NCBI GenBank assembly: GCA_014239625.1
Contig: JAAZYN010000044.1
Coordinates: forward strand, 1-12,460
DNA: 12,460 bases
Origin: Myxococcales bacterium
GTDB taxonomy: Bacteria; Myxococcota_A; UBA9042; PHBI01; JAAZYN01
Direction of reading: 5' to 3'
Shown here: in pieces, positions 6,458 to 12,460 of the stretch
Numbering within the stretch: position 1 is the stretch's first letter
Layout: the number at the start of each line of letters is the position of its first letter
Notes under the pieces: model-generated
Databases searched by the model: none
What the model saw: the letters and a program-made list of their open reading frames with translations, nothing else
What the model was told of the DNA's origin: nothing
Program-made: the position numbers and the translations under genes

Positions 6458-8017
6458 CTACTCCAGGTACTGGTCGAGGTCGTCGTTGTGGATCTCGAGC
6501 TCGTCATCTTTGCCCGGCGTGTCGTCGGACGTAGGCGTACCCGGCTCGTCGACGTACTGATCGAGGTCGTCGTTGTCGATGGAGAGCTCGTCATCTGCGT
6601 TCAGGTTGGGCGCCCTGCCCTTGGCGCCGGTCGCCTTGGGCGCCGTCTTGGGCAGAGGGACGGCGTCGAGGTCGATAGCGCCATCGTCGGTCATCCCTTC
6701 TTTGACCTCCGGCCGCTGCTGAGTCGTAACGCCCTCTCCGAATTGTCGGGGCAACCATGTGCTCAAGGGCTCCACGTAGGTGATGAGCATGAGCGCTCCC
6801 AACATCAACAGCATGAACGGCAGCACCGATTTTGCCACGGTCATGATGGGCTTTTTGAAGTGCAGCGCTGAAATGAACAGGTTGATACCCACCGGCGGTG
6901 TGATGTAGCCGACCTCCAGGTTGGCCAGAAAGATCACGCACAGGTGCAGTGGGTGGATGTCGAACTGCACCGCCAGGGGGATCAGCAGCGGGAGCACGGA
7001 GACCAGCGCGCTGAAGATGTCCATCATGGCGCCGACCACCAAAAGGAAGACGTTCAACGCCAGCAGCAGCCCCCACTTGGACTCGAAGACGTCGGCGAGA
7101 AAGTCCAGGATCGCTTGAGGCACGCGCGCATCGTTGAGGTAGTTGTTGAGCCCGACGATGACCATCAAGATCACGACGATGGCGCCGACCAGGGCCATCG
7201 CGTCGGCGATGATCCGCGGCAGCTCCTTCCACGGGATGTCCCGGTGGATGACCAGCTCGACCATGACGATGTATGCCAACGTCACGACCGACACGTCGTT
7301 GAGGCTGATGGAGCCACCGCTCACCAGCCCCAGCAACAGGACCGGCAAGGCCACCTCCCATTTGGCCTCCCACAGCGACGCGAGCTGAGCCTTGGCGTCA
7401 AACGCCGTGCGCTTTATCTTCAGACGCACGCCGCGCCACATGCTCCAGCCCACCAGCACGCCGACCATGATGATCCCGGGCAGCAGGCCAGCCAAAAACA
7501 ACCCGTCCGGGGTGACGGTGACCGACTTCTGCCCACTCAACGCCACCACCGTAACGCAGAGAAAGACCGGAAGACTCGGAAAGAAGAGCAGGCCGATGGA
7601 GCCCGACGAGGTCAACAGGCCAAGACGGAATTGTTCCGGATAGTTACGCTCCGCCAGCAGGGGCATGAGCAGCCCGCCGAGCGCGATGATGGTGACCCCG
7701 GATGCCCCCGTGAAAGTGGTGAAGAACGCGAGCACCACCACGCTGACCACCGCCAGCCCGCCGGGTAACCAGCCGAAACCCGCCTCGAAGAAGCCAACCA
7801 GGCGTTTGGGCGCTCGACTCTCGGCCAGAATGAACCCGGCCAGGGTGAACATCGGGATCGGCAGCAGATAGGCCTTCTCGTAGAGGTCTTCGACCACCAC
7901 CAGGGTGTTGACCAGCGGGATGTTGGCGGTCGGATACAGGGCCGCCGTCAGCAGGAACATCACGGCGAACAGCGGCAGCCCGAAGGCCGCCAACGCGATG
8001 ATTCCGGCCCAGGTCAC
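6458..8017 (-). CDS. dctM: TRAP transporter large membrane subunit (DctM/TatM type) with acidic C-terminal tail
   Basis: This 519-residue subunit is the ion-coupled transport channel of a TRAP system. About twelve hydrophobic segments fill residues 1-420. Family signatures are visible: GWLPGGLAVVSVVV followed by FTGASGVTIIALGGLLMP (about 82-119), and NLEVGYITPPVGINLFI (366-382). A typical DctM is near 430 residues. Here a hydrophilic tail of about 90 residues follows, ending in two near-identical acidic units (475-490 and 504-519). The GTG at 8017 overlaps the Q-subunit stop by four bases (GTGA) and has GAGGGGGA upstream. The in-frame extension to 8203 is Arg/Gly-rich and unlike the family. 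The unusual tail and the TPR partner gene upstream place it in the TPAT group. Confidence 0.94.
   Translation of the reverse strand: MTWAGIIALAAFGLPLFAVMFLLTAALYPTANIPLVNTLVVVEDLYEKAYLLPIPMFTLAGFILAESRAPKRLVGFFEAGFGWLPGGLAVVSVVVLAFFTTFTGASGVTIIALGGLLMPLLAERNYPEQFRLGLLTSSGSIGLLFFPSLPVFLCVTVVALSGQKSVTVTPDGLFLAGLLPGIIMVGVLVGWSMWRGVRLKIKRTAFDAKAQLASLWEAKWEVALPVLLLGLVSGGSISLNDVSVVTLAYIVMVELVIHRDIPWKELPRIIADAMALVGAIVVILMVIVGLNNYLNDARVPQAILDFLADVFESKWGLLLALNVFLLVVGAMMDIFSALVSVLPLLIPLAVQFDIHPLHLCVIFLANLEVGYITPPVGINLFISALHFKKPIMTVAKSVLPFMLLMLGALMLITYVEPLSTWLPRQFGEGVTTQQRPEVKEGMTDDGAIDLDAVPLPKTAPKATGAKGRAPNLNADDELSIDNDDLDQYVDEPGTPTSDDTPGKDDELEIHNDDLDQYLE
6461..6595 (-). repeat. Duplicated 48-base unit encoding the acidic tail of the M subunit
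   Basis: Two in-frame units, at 6548-6595 and 6461-6508, encode DDELSIDNDDLDQYVD and DDELEIHNDDLDQYLE. They are identical at 40 of 48 bases by direct comparison and are separated by a 39-base spacer coding for a Pro/Thr/Asp-rich linker. The second unit ends exactly at the stop codon. This looks like an internal tandem duplication kept under protein-level selection. Confidence 0.85.
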
Positions 8018-8646
8018 GGGGCGTCCCCCTCGGTCGGCGCGCCTTCCGCCGGCGCCTCCGAGACCGCGAGTGCGTCGTGAAGACCACGGACGTCGTCGAC
8101 CAGGCCGACCTCGTGCAGCTCTTTGCCCGCGAGTCGAACCACCCCTGTCACGGTGAAGTGCAGGGCCATCAGGCCAAAGGCGATGACCAGGGGCCAGCGC
8201 CACGTCCGCTTCGAGTAGAACTCGCCCTGGCCGAGGATGATGCGATCGTCGGCGCTGACGAACTCGGTCACGTACTCATAGCCCGTGGCGGCTATCCAAG
8301 CGGACACCCCGGCGGCCAGCAGCCACATCACCCCGTCCACCCGCGCCCGCACTCGCGGTTTGAGGTGGGGCGTGATGGCGTCGACGGCGATGTGGCTGGC
8401 TCGTCGGGCCGCCATCGCCGCGCCAAACAAGCACAAGATAAGGGTGCCGTTGTAGACCAGCGTCTGGAGGATCGTCAGGTCATCGATCCCGACCAACCTC
8501 GTCAACGGTCGGGGATCGATCCAGCCACTGAGGGCCACCAGCAACGCGCCCAGGACGACCAGCGCGGTGAGCGTCGTGATGAGGCCCAGCTCCACGAGGA
8601 GCAACCAGCGCGTATAGAGCTTGCGCAACAGTGGGGGGACGAGCAC
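8014..8646 (-). CDS. dctQ: TRAP transporter small membrane subunit (DctQ/TatQ type)
   Basis: The protein of 210 residues has four predicted membrane helices (about 14-40, 58-80, 104-126 and 148-170), the standard topology of DctQ subunits, which pair with the large subunit and support its scaffold. The RRASHIAVDAI segment after helix 2 matches the conserved arginine/histidine loop of the family. The C terminus is a short Ala/Glu/Pro-rich tail. The GTG start at 8646 is 21 bases after the stop of the solute-binding-protein gene. The upstream AGGGA is a rather distant ribosome-binding site, so the exact start is less certain than the identity. The stop overlaps the M-subunit start (GTGA). Confidence 0.88.
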   Translation of the reverse strand: MLVPPLLRKLYTRWLLLVELGLITTLTALVVLGALLVALSGWIDPRPLTRLVGIDDLTILQTLVYNGTLILCLFGAAMAARRASHIAVDAITPHLKPRVRARVDGVMWLLAAGVSAWIAATGYEYVTEFVSADDRIILGQGEFYSKRTWRWPLVIAFGLMALHFTVTGVVRLAGKELHEVGLVDDVRGLHDALAVSEAPAEGAPTEGDAP

Positions 8647-8667
8647 GTCGGGGCCGATCCCTGCTGG

Positions 8668-9699
8668 CTACTTGGCCAACCTCTTCACGTTGTCCAGAAC
8701 GGACTGCGAGTAGATCTTGCCGACCAGGTTGCTCTGAACCTTTCGCGCCAGGGCGTCCCAGGCGGCCGAATCGGAGACGGTCACCGGCGCCACGCCCTTC
8801 TTTTTGTCCAGGATCTTCCGTGCTTTGTCGTTGTCGCGGCGAATCTTCTTCACCAACGCCTTGGTCCATTTGGCCCAGATGTCCAGGACGGTCTTGCGGT
8901 GCGCCTCCGGGATCTTGGCGAGGCCCTTTTTGGACAGGACCAACGCCCCGATCCCGTAGGACCACACGTGGTCGGTGCGGTTCTTCATGTGGTCACACCA
9001 CCCCAGCTGCAGGCAGGCCAGGGGCGCAGCGAACAGGGTGTCCATGTTGCCGCTGGTCAGCCCGGGCAAGACGTCCGGGACCCCCGACGGCACGCCCGTG
9101 ACGTTCAGCGCCTTGGCGGTCGCCCGGGCGACCGGATCGGAGTTCCAGATCCACACCTTGGGCTTGCCGACGCCAGCGGCCGCCGAGGTCAGGTCAGCCG
9201 GCTTCGCTATGGGCCGGTTGGAGTGCCAGTCGACGCTGCCCACGTCGCCCCACCCGAGGAGCACGAACCCCTTCGCCTCCATCGCTTTGGCCCAGCCGGG
9301 CTGCAACGCGGAACGCACCTTGTCGAGCTGCGCGTAGCTCGTGAACAGGCGCGGCGTCTGAAGCACCAGGATCTCGCTGTGGATCTCGCCCAGGCCGACG
9401 GCGGTAGTGGCAGAGGCGTCCAGCTGGCCGGTGCGCATCTTGCCGACCATGACCTTCTCGTCACCCTGGCGCCCGCCCGGGTAGATCTTGAAGACCACGG
9501 CGCCCCCGGTGGCCTTCTTGATCTCCGCCGCAGCGCGGACGAAGATGGCCATCCACGACGAGGACCGAGGCGCTAGAGTGCCCAGCTTGAGCACCGCAGC
9601 CGGCGCCTTCGCCTCCGAGTGGCTGGCGGCGGTGGCCGCCTGGGGGAAGGTCAGCGCCGCGACGAGCAGCGCGCAAATCAGGGTCGTCGTGGTCTTCAT
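8668..9699 (-). CDS. dctP: TRAP transporter solute-binding protein (DctP/TatP type)
   Basis: The 343-residue periplasmic binding protein of the transporter opens with a Sec signal (MKTTTTLICALLVAALTF, probable cleavage near residue 25). The mature part has the DctP order: LKLGTLAPRSSSWM (38-50), KIYPGGRQGDE (71-81), KMRTGQLDAS (88-97), then the long hinge region and GLTSGNMDTLFAAP (213-226). Where most DctP proteins have a ligand-binding Arg in K(I/V)RV, this one reads KVWIW (181-185), with Trp183 at that place, followed by NSDP. This pattern fits the TPAT-associated subfamily better than classical C4-dicarboxylate binders. ATG 9699 is used; a TTG at 9717 is in frame but directly abuts the preceding stop and lies ahead of the GGGAG ribosome-binding site. 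Confidence 0.92.
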   Translation of the reverse strand: MKTTTTLICALLVAALTFPQAATAASHSEAKAPAAVLKLGTLAPRSSSWMAIFVRAAAEIKKATGGAVVFKIYPGGRQGDEKVMVGKMRTGQLDASATTAVGLGEIHSEILVLQTPRLFTSYAQLDKVRSALQPGWAKAMEAKGFVLLGWGDVGSVDWHSNRPIAKPADLTSAAAGVGKPKVWIWNSDPVARATAKALNVTGVPSGVPDVLPGLTSGNMDTLFAAPLACLQLGWCDHMKNRTDHVWSYGIGALVLSKKGLAKIPEAHRKTVLDIWAKWTKALVKKIRRDNDKARKILDKKKGVAPVTVSDSAAWDALARKVQSNLVGKIYSQSVLDNVKRLAK

Positions 9700-9717
9700 C
9701 TCTTTGTCGTCTCCCAA

Positions 9718-10635
9718 CTAGAACAATTCATCGACGCGCCCGAGCCAATACTGCGCCCACTGCTGAGCCAGCAGATTGGTCAGGCGCCGCTCCGGGAGCT
9801 GATTCGGGTCGGCGTCGACGACCTCTTTCAACGTCTTTGTGAAGCACGTGCGATCGCTCACCGCCTCGCAATAATGGCGGCCCTTCATGAACCGGGGCAA
9901 CAGGTACTTGCCGTCGGTCACGGCGATGGCCTGGTCGAAGGCCGCCTTGGCTTTGTTCATGTCACCGGCCAGGCCTTTGCCCTTGATGGACAGGTTGGTA
10001 CCAATGAAGACCGCCGCCGCTCCCGCCTCGTAGCTGGTGTTGTCCTTGGCGATCTTGCCCATGATCAGATCGGCGAGCCCGATGTCGGCGATGTTCTCGA
10101 GGTCCTCGGGATCGACGGAGACCAGCTGCCCCTGGGCCTGCGCGACCCAATACAGGGCCTCCAGAGTCTCCACGGGGACCTCGCCGGCCAGCGCACTCTT
10201 CAGCGCGCTGTGGCTGCCGAGCGCCCGGTGCATGTCGCTGTCGGTCAACTCCACCAGCCGCTTGGCATACTTCAGCGCGCGCTCGTAGAGCGACTTGACG
10301 TGCATCCGATACGCGTAGGTGTCGCCCGAGTTCGGGTCCATGGACCACAGCTTCGGCTCCAAAAAGCCGAAGGCGTACGAGCCGAACGCCTCGGTCGCCA
10401 AGCGGTAGAGGGTCGCGTTGTCGGGCGTGGAGTACATGAGCCCTTCCATGAGCTTGAGGTTGCCCTCGAGGCCCATCTTGGCGAGCGCTGGGTTGGTCTC
10501 CTCAGCGACGGCGGCGTTTCCAGCCTTCATCACGTCGACGGTGCTGTCGGCCGCGAACTTGGTCATACTGCAGGCGGTGGCGCTGACCATGAAAACGGAC
10601 AGGGCGATGGCGCTCGTGGCGTGCATCGAAGTCAT
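9718..10635 (-). CDS. tatT: TPAT T-component, TPR-type lipoprotein (TatT-like)
   Basis: The 305-residue protein starts with a signal ending in SATAC (expected acylated Cys22). It continues as an almost wholly alpha-helical chain with TPR-like helix pairs. Segments such as LMEGLMYSTPDNATLYRLA (about 80-98), then GSYAFGFLEP, and the C-terminal AQYWLGRVDELF resemble the TRAP-transporter T-component family, known from Treponema pallidum Tp0956. There the protein forms a trimer that binds the partner solute-binding protein and has been proposed to handle hydrophobic ligands. It is the first gene of the operon, 18 bases before the P subunit, which is the expected TPAT order. The ATG at 10635 has AGGAGAGG five bases upstream; the frame is open to 10692 without a signal-like start. 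Identification is by remembered family features, not a search. Confidence 0.87.
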   Translation of the reverse strand: MTSMHATSAIALSVFMVSATACSMTKFAADSTVDVMKAGNAAVAEETNPALAKMGLEGNLKLMEGLMYSTPDNATLYRLATEAFGSYAFGFLEPKLWSMDPNSGDTYAYRMHVKSLYERALKYAKRLVELTDSDMHRALGSHSALKSALAGEVPVETLEALYWVAQAQGQLVSVDPEDLENIADIGLADLIMGKIAKDNTSYEAGAAAVFIGTNLSIKGKGLAGDMNKAKAAFDQAIAVTDGKYLLPRFMKGRHYCEAVSDRTCFTKTLKEVVDADPNQLPERRLTNLLAQQWAQYWLGRVDELF

Positions 10636-10682
10636 ACGGGCCTCTCCTGACGTCGGTATACGTCCTTGAAATCCGGTGGCGG

Positions 10683-10711
10683 ATAAAACCATCGGCGCCG
10701 ACCGGGGTCAA
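10683..10711 (-). promoter_or_regulatory. Sigma70-like promoter of the TPAT operon
   Basis: On the minus strand, TTGACC (10706-10711, five of six matches to TTGACA) and TTTTAT (10683-10688, four of six to TATAAT) are exactly 17 bases apart. Transcription would start near 10676, giving a leader of about 40 bases before the tatT ribosome-binding site. It is the best promoter candidate visible in the window and suits a six-gene transcript ending near 3876. Confidence 0.6.
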
Positions 10712-11058
10712 ACCCTTAGCCGCCCGTGGCCCGCATTATTCATGGCACTTCGAGCGAAACCAAGGAGGCGTAGCGCTGACGGGCGCGGCGCGGACCGCGT
10801 GGTGCACTCCCTGACGTCCCACGTGGCTACGACGCGTGGGTCGAATAGTCCTCACACTCGGCGGTGATCCGGGCTGGAGGTCAGGTGGCGCGAGTCACAC
10901 CGGAGCGACGCTCGTACCACCCGCCTTCATCCTCTCGCGCCGTCGAGAGCTCCCGGCTGGCGCCCCATTTGCGAGCGCCCCTCGCGCTTTTTTTTCGAGT
11001 GATGCAATAAACCTCCCCCCCGATGTGTTTTCGGCGCGACCAAGGCAGGAGATCGACT
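10712..11058. other. Intergenic region between the TPAT operon and the Cys-rich lipoprotein gene
   Basis: No protein-coding frame with a credible start and family resemblance is seen here. It holds a 6-base inverted repeat with an 11-base spacer (CCCACG at 10818-10823, CGTGGG at 10835-10840), a possible operator of low certainty. A hairpin with a T run lies near 10971-10995, and the ribosome-binding site of the downstream gene, AGGAG, at 11047-11051. No convincing promoter for the plus-strand gene could be picked out. Confidence 0.5.
10971..10995 (+). terminator. Terminator-like hairpin with T8 run upstream of the repeat lipoprotein
   Basis: A GCGAG/CTCGC stem (10971-10975 and 10981-10985, 5-base loop) is followed by GC and eight Ts (10988-10995). 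This is a short but GC-rich rho-independent terminator shape on the plus strand. No plus-strand gene lies upstream within the window for over 7 kb. It may therefore be an attenuator in the leader of the lipoprotein gene, 63 bases before its start, or a block to antisense transcription. Confidence 0.4.
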
Positions 11059-12460
11059 ATGCATCGCTTCAAAGGGCTCGTGGCAGGCGCCGCGTGCGCC
11101 GCTCTCTTTTTGACGGGCTGCCCCGACGGCACCGGTAACCCCAGCACCGACCACGGCATGGGCAGCCCCGATGTGCCGACCCACACAGACGACGGCGGAC
11201 CCACCTGCAGCGACGAATGCAGCCAGGCGGGGGCGCGGCAGTGCAGCGGCGACAACGCCCAGACCTGCCAAGACCACGACAGCGACGGGTGCCTCGAGTG
11301 GGGCGGCGACATCGCCTGTGCCTCAGGGGCCTGCCAGGATGGCTTCTGTACCCTCGGGTGCACCAACGAGTGCACCGTCTTTGGCGCCCAACAATGCGAC
11401 GGCGACGCGGTCCAATCCTGCGGCGACAGCAACGGCGACGGCTGCCTCGAGTGGGGCCCCGGGAGCCCCTGTCAGGGCGGCACCACCTGCTCCAACGGGT
11501 TCTGCGGTGTGAGCTGCGCCGACGAGTGCACCGTCAAGGGCGCCCGCCAGTGCGGCGACACCGGCAGCTTTCAGACCTGCGCCGACTACAACTTCGACGG
11601 CTGCCTCGAGTGGGGCGACGTGGAGGAGTGCCCCGGCGCCCAGGTCTGCGTCAACGGTAACTGCGCCTCGGAGTGCGCCGACGAGTGCACCGTCGTGGGC
11701 ACCAAACAGTGCTCCGGCACGGGCGCCTGGCAGGAGTGTGTGGACTCCAACGCTGACGGCTGCCTCGAGTGGGGCACCGCGGTGGCCTGCCAGCCGGACG
11801 AGGTCTGCTCCAACGGCAACTGCTCCACGTCGTGCACCGACGAGTGCACCGTCCTCGGCGCCACCCAGTGCAACGGCGACGCGGTTCAGACCTGCGGCGA
11901 CAGCAACACCGACGGCTGCCTCGAGTGGGGCACCGCGGTGCCGTGCGACAGCGGCGAGGTGTGCTCGGGCGGCTTCTGCGCGACCAACTGCACCAACGAG
12001 TGCAACGTCGTGGGCGCCAAGAGCTGCGACGGCGACGGCTTCAAGGTCTGCGGCGAGGACGGCAACGGCTGCCTCGAGTGGGGCACCGTCACCGCCTGCG
12101 GCGCCGGCGAGACCTGCTCCAACGGCAACTGTTCGACCTCCTGCAGCGACGAGTGCACCAGCATCGGCGCCAAGCAGTGCGACGGCAACGGCTTCACGAT
12201 CTGCGGCGACACCGACAGCGACAGCTGCCTGGAGTGGGGAACCACCTCAGCGTGCGACAGCGGCCAGGTCTGCTCCAACGGCAACTGCGCCCTCGATTGC
12301 TCCGACGAGTGCACCGTCAAGCTGAGCCAGCAGTGCAACGTCGCCGGGTCCGCCTACCAGGTGTGCGACGACTTCGACACCGACGGCTGCCTCGAGTGGG
12401 GCAACGACATCGCCTGCACCGGTGACGACGTCTGCTCCGGCGGCATCTGCGCGGCTACCT
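11059..12460 (+). CDS. Lipoprotein with tandem eight-cysteine DGCLEWG repeats, 3' end cut by window edge
   Basis: From ATG 11059 (AGGAG seven bases upstream) the frame stays open for 467 codons to the window end. Residues 1-20 form a lipoprotein signal with the lipobox LTGC (Cys21). An Asp/Thr/Pro-rich linker runs to residue 49, after which eight repeats of 51-53 residues follow. Each repeat has the pattern C-x3-C-x7-C-x7-9-C-x6-7-C-LEWG-x4-C-x4-5-C-x4-C, with all eight cysteines kept. Most also carry DxNxDG-like acidic loops directly before the fifth cysteine. The protein is predicted to be surface-exposed or outer-membrane-anchored, disulfide-stabilised and perhaps Ca2+-binding. Repeats of this type occur in secreted proteins of Myxococcota-like bacteria, often beside other domains; any such domain here would lie beyond the window. 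No function is claimed. Confidence 0.88.
   Translation, partial: MHRFKGLVAGAACAALFLTGCPDGTGNPSTDHGMGSPDVPTHTDDGGPTCSDECSQAGARQCSGDNAQTCQDHDSDGCLEWGGDIACASGACQDGFCTLGCTNECTVFGAQQCDGDAVQSCGDSNGDGCLEWGPGSPCQGGTTCSNGFCGVSCADECTVKGARQCGDTGSFQTCADYNFDGCLEWGDVEECPGAQVCVNGNCASECADECTVVGTKQCSGTGAWQECVDSNADGCLEWGTAVACQPDEVCSNGNCSTSCTDECTVLGATQCNGDAVQTCGDSNTDGCLEWGTAVPCDSGEVCSGGFCATNCTNECNVVGAKSCDGDGFKVCGEDGNGCLEWGTVTACGAGETCSNGNCSTSCSDECTSIGAKQCDGNGFTICGDTDSDSCLEWGTTSACDSGQVCSNGNCALDCSDECTVKLSQQCNVAGSAYQVCDDFDTDGCLEWGNDIACTGDDVCSGGICAAT
11206..12460 (+). repeat. Eight tandem Cys-rich repeat units inside the lipoprotein gene
   Basis: Units start at the first Cys codon at 11206, 11359, 11515, 11674, 11833, 11989, 12142 and 12298, giving lengths of 153-159 bases. 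The most conserved stretch, tgcctcgagtgggg, is present in seven of eight units; the seventh reads tgcctggagtggga. Unit 6 has a shortened acidic loop (GEDGNGC), unit 7 reads DSC instead of DGC, and unit 8 has an altered first half (KLSQQCNVAGSAYQ). The eighth unit is essentially complete at the window edge, and more may follow. Confidence 0.93.

Noticed and set aside
5957..6871. Plus-strand frame of 304 codons over the hydrolase and the M-subunit tail
   Set aside because: It spans the junction of two well-supported minus-strand genes and shows no signature of its own.
8018..8203. Upstream extension of the M subunit to 8203
   Set aside because: It encodes an Arg/Gly-rich stretch inside the Q gene; family similarity and hydrophobicity begin only at the GTG 8017.
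8077..9576. 499-codon plus-strand open frame across the Q and P subunit genes
   Set aside because: It crosses two recognisable minus-strand genes and is rich in His, Gln, Asp and Arg, as expected for antisense reading of GC-rich codons.
9619..10650. 343-codon plus-strand open frame opposite the T-component gene
   Set aside because: No recognisable domain; the minus-strand frame matches the T-component family and has a good ribosome-binding site.
10762..10768. AAGGAGG, a strong ribosome-binding-like site on the plus strand in the intergenic gap
   Set aside because: No ATG, GTG or TTG at proper distance opens a credible reading frame, so it is probably a chance match.
10818..10840. CCCACG/CGTGGG inverted repeat as an operator
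   Set aside because: A 6-base arm with an 11-base spacer is expected by chance in GC-rich DNA, and it overlaps no promoter that could be recognised.
11217..12425. Alternative-frame Ala/Thr- and Arg-rich open frames within the Cys-rich gene
   Set aside because: They are frame-shifted readings of the repeats; only the frame from 11059 has a signal peptide, a ribosome-binding site and ordered cysteines.
11206..12460. CRISPR-like look of regularly spaced identical cores
   Set aside because: The period is about 156 bases, the frame is open throughout, and conservation follows codons and cysteines. These are protein repeats, not repeat-spacer units.

Overview
The window is GC-rich bacterial DNA. 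It carries an oxaloacetate-decarboxylase-type sodium pump, a TRAP transporter of the TPR-associated (TPAT) kind, and the start of a lipoprotein built from Cys-rich DGCLEWG repeats. That mix, with several lipobox proteins and frequent GTG/TTG starts, suggests a Myxococcota/Bradymonadota-like or other former deltaproteobacterial genome. This assignment is an inference; the window contains no rRNA or marker gene.

Layout. Positions 1-3121 (minus strand) hold an oadG-oadA-oadB operon: small membrane gamma subunit, biotin-carrying carboxyltransferase alpha subunit, and the Na+-translocating beta subunit, which runs off the left edge. The genes touch or overlap (TGATG and GTGA junctions). Divergent from it, at 3332-3796 (plus), is a small hot-dog-fold 4HBT thioesterase. 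It converges at its 3' end on the second minus-strand operon.

That operon runs from a good sigma70-like promoter at 10683-10711 down to 3876. Its order is a TatT-like TPR lipoprotein, the TRAP solute-binding protein (P), the small membrane subunit (Q), the large membrane subunit (M, with an unusual duplicated acidic C-terminal tail), an alpha/beta hydrolase with haloalkane-dehalogenase-like signature residues, and a beta-propeller-type lipoprotein. Gaps are 3-21 bases or 4-base overlaps, so the six genes are very probably co-transcribed. The simplest reading is an import system for an unknown, possibly hydrophobic, organic ligand. T and P would capture it, Q and M would move it inward on an ion gradient, and the hydrolase may process it.

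After a 423-base intergenic region, a plus-strand lipoprotein gene begins at 11059 and runs off the right edge. It shows eight tandem repeats of about 52 residues, each with eight cysteines and most with a DxNxDG-like loop. No tRNA, rRNA, insertion sequence, CRISPR array or phage gene was seen.

The most interesting points are the TPAT operon with its attached hydrolase, the tail duplication on the M subunit, the loss of the usual ligand-binding arginine in P, and the Cys-rich repeat lipoprotein.
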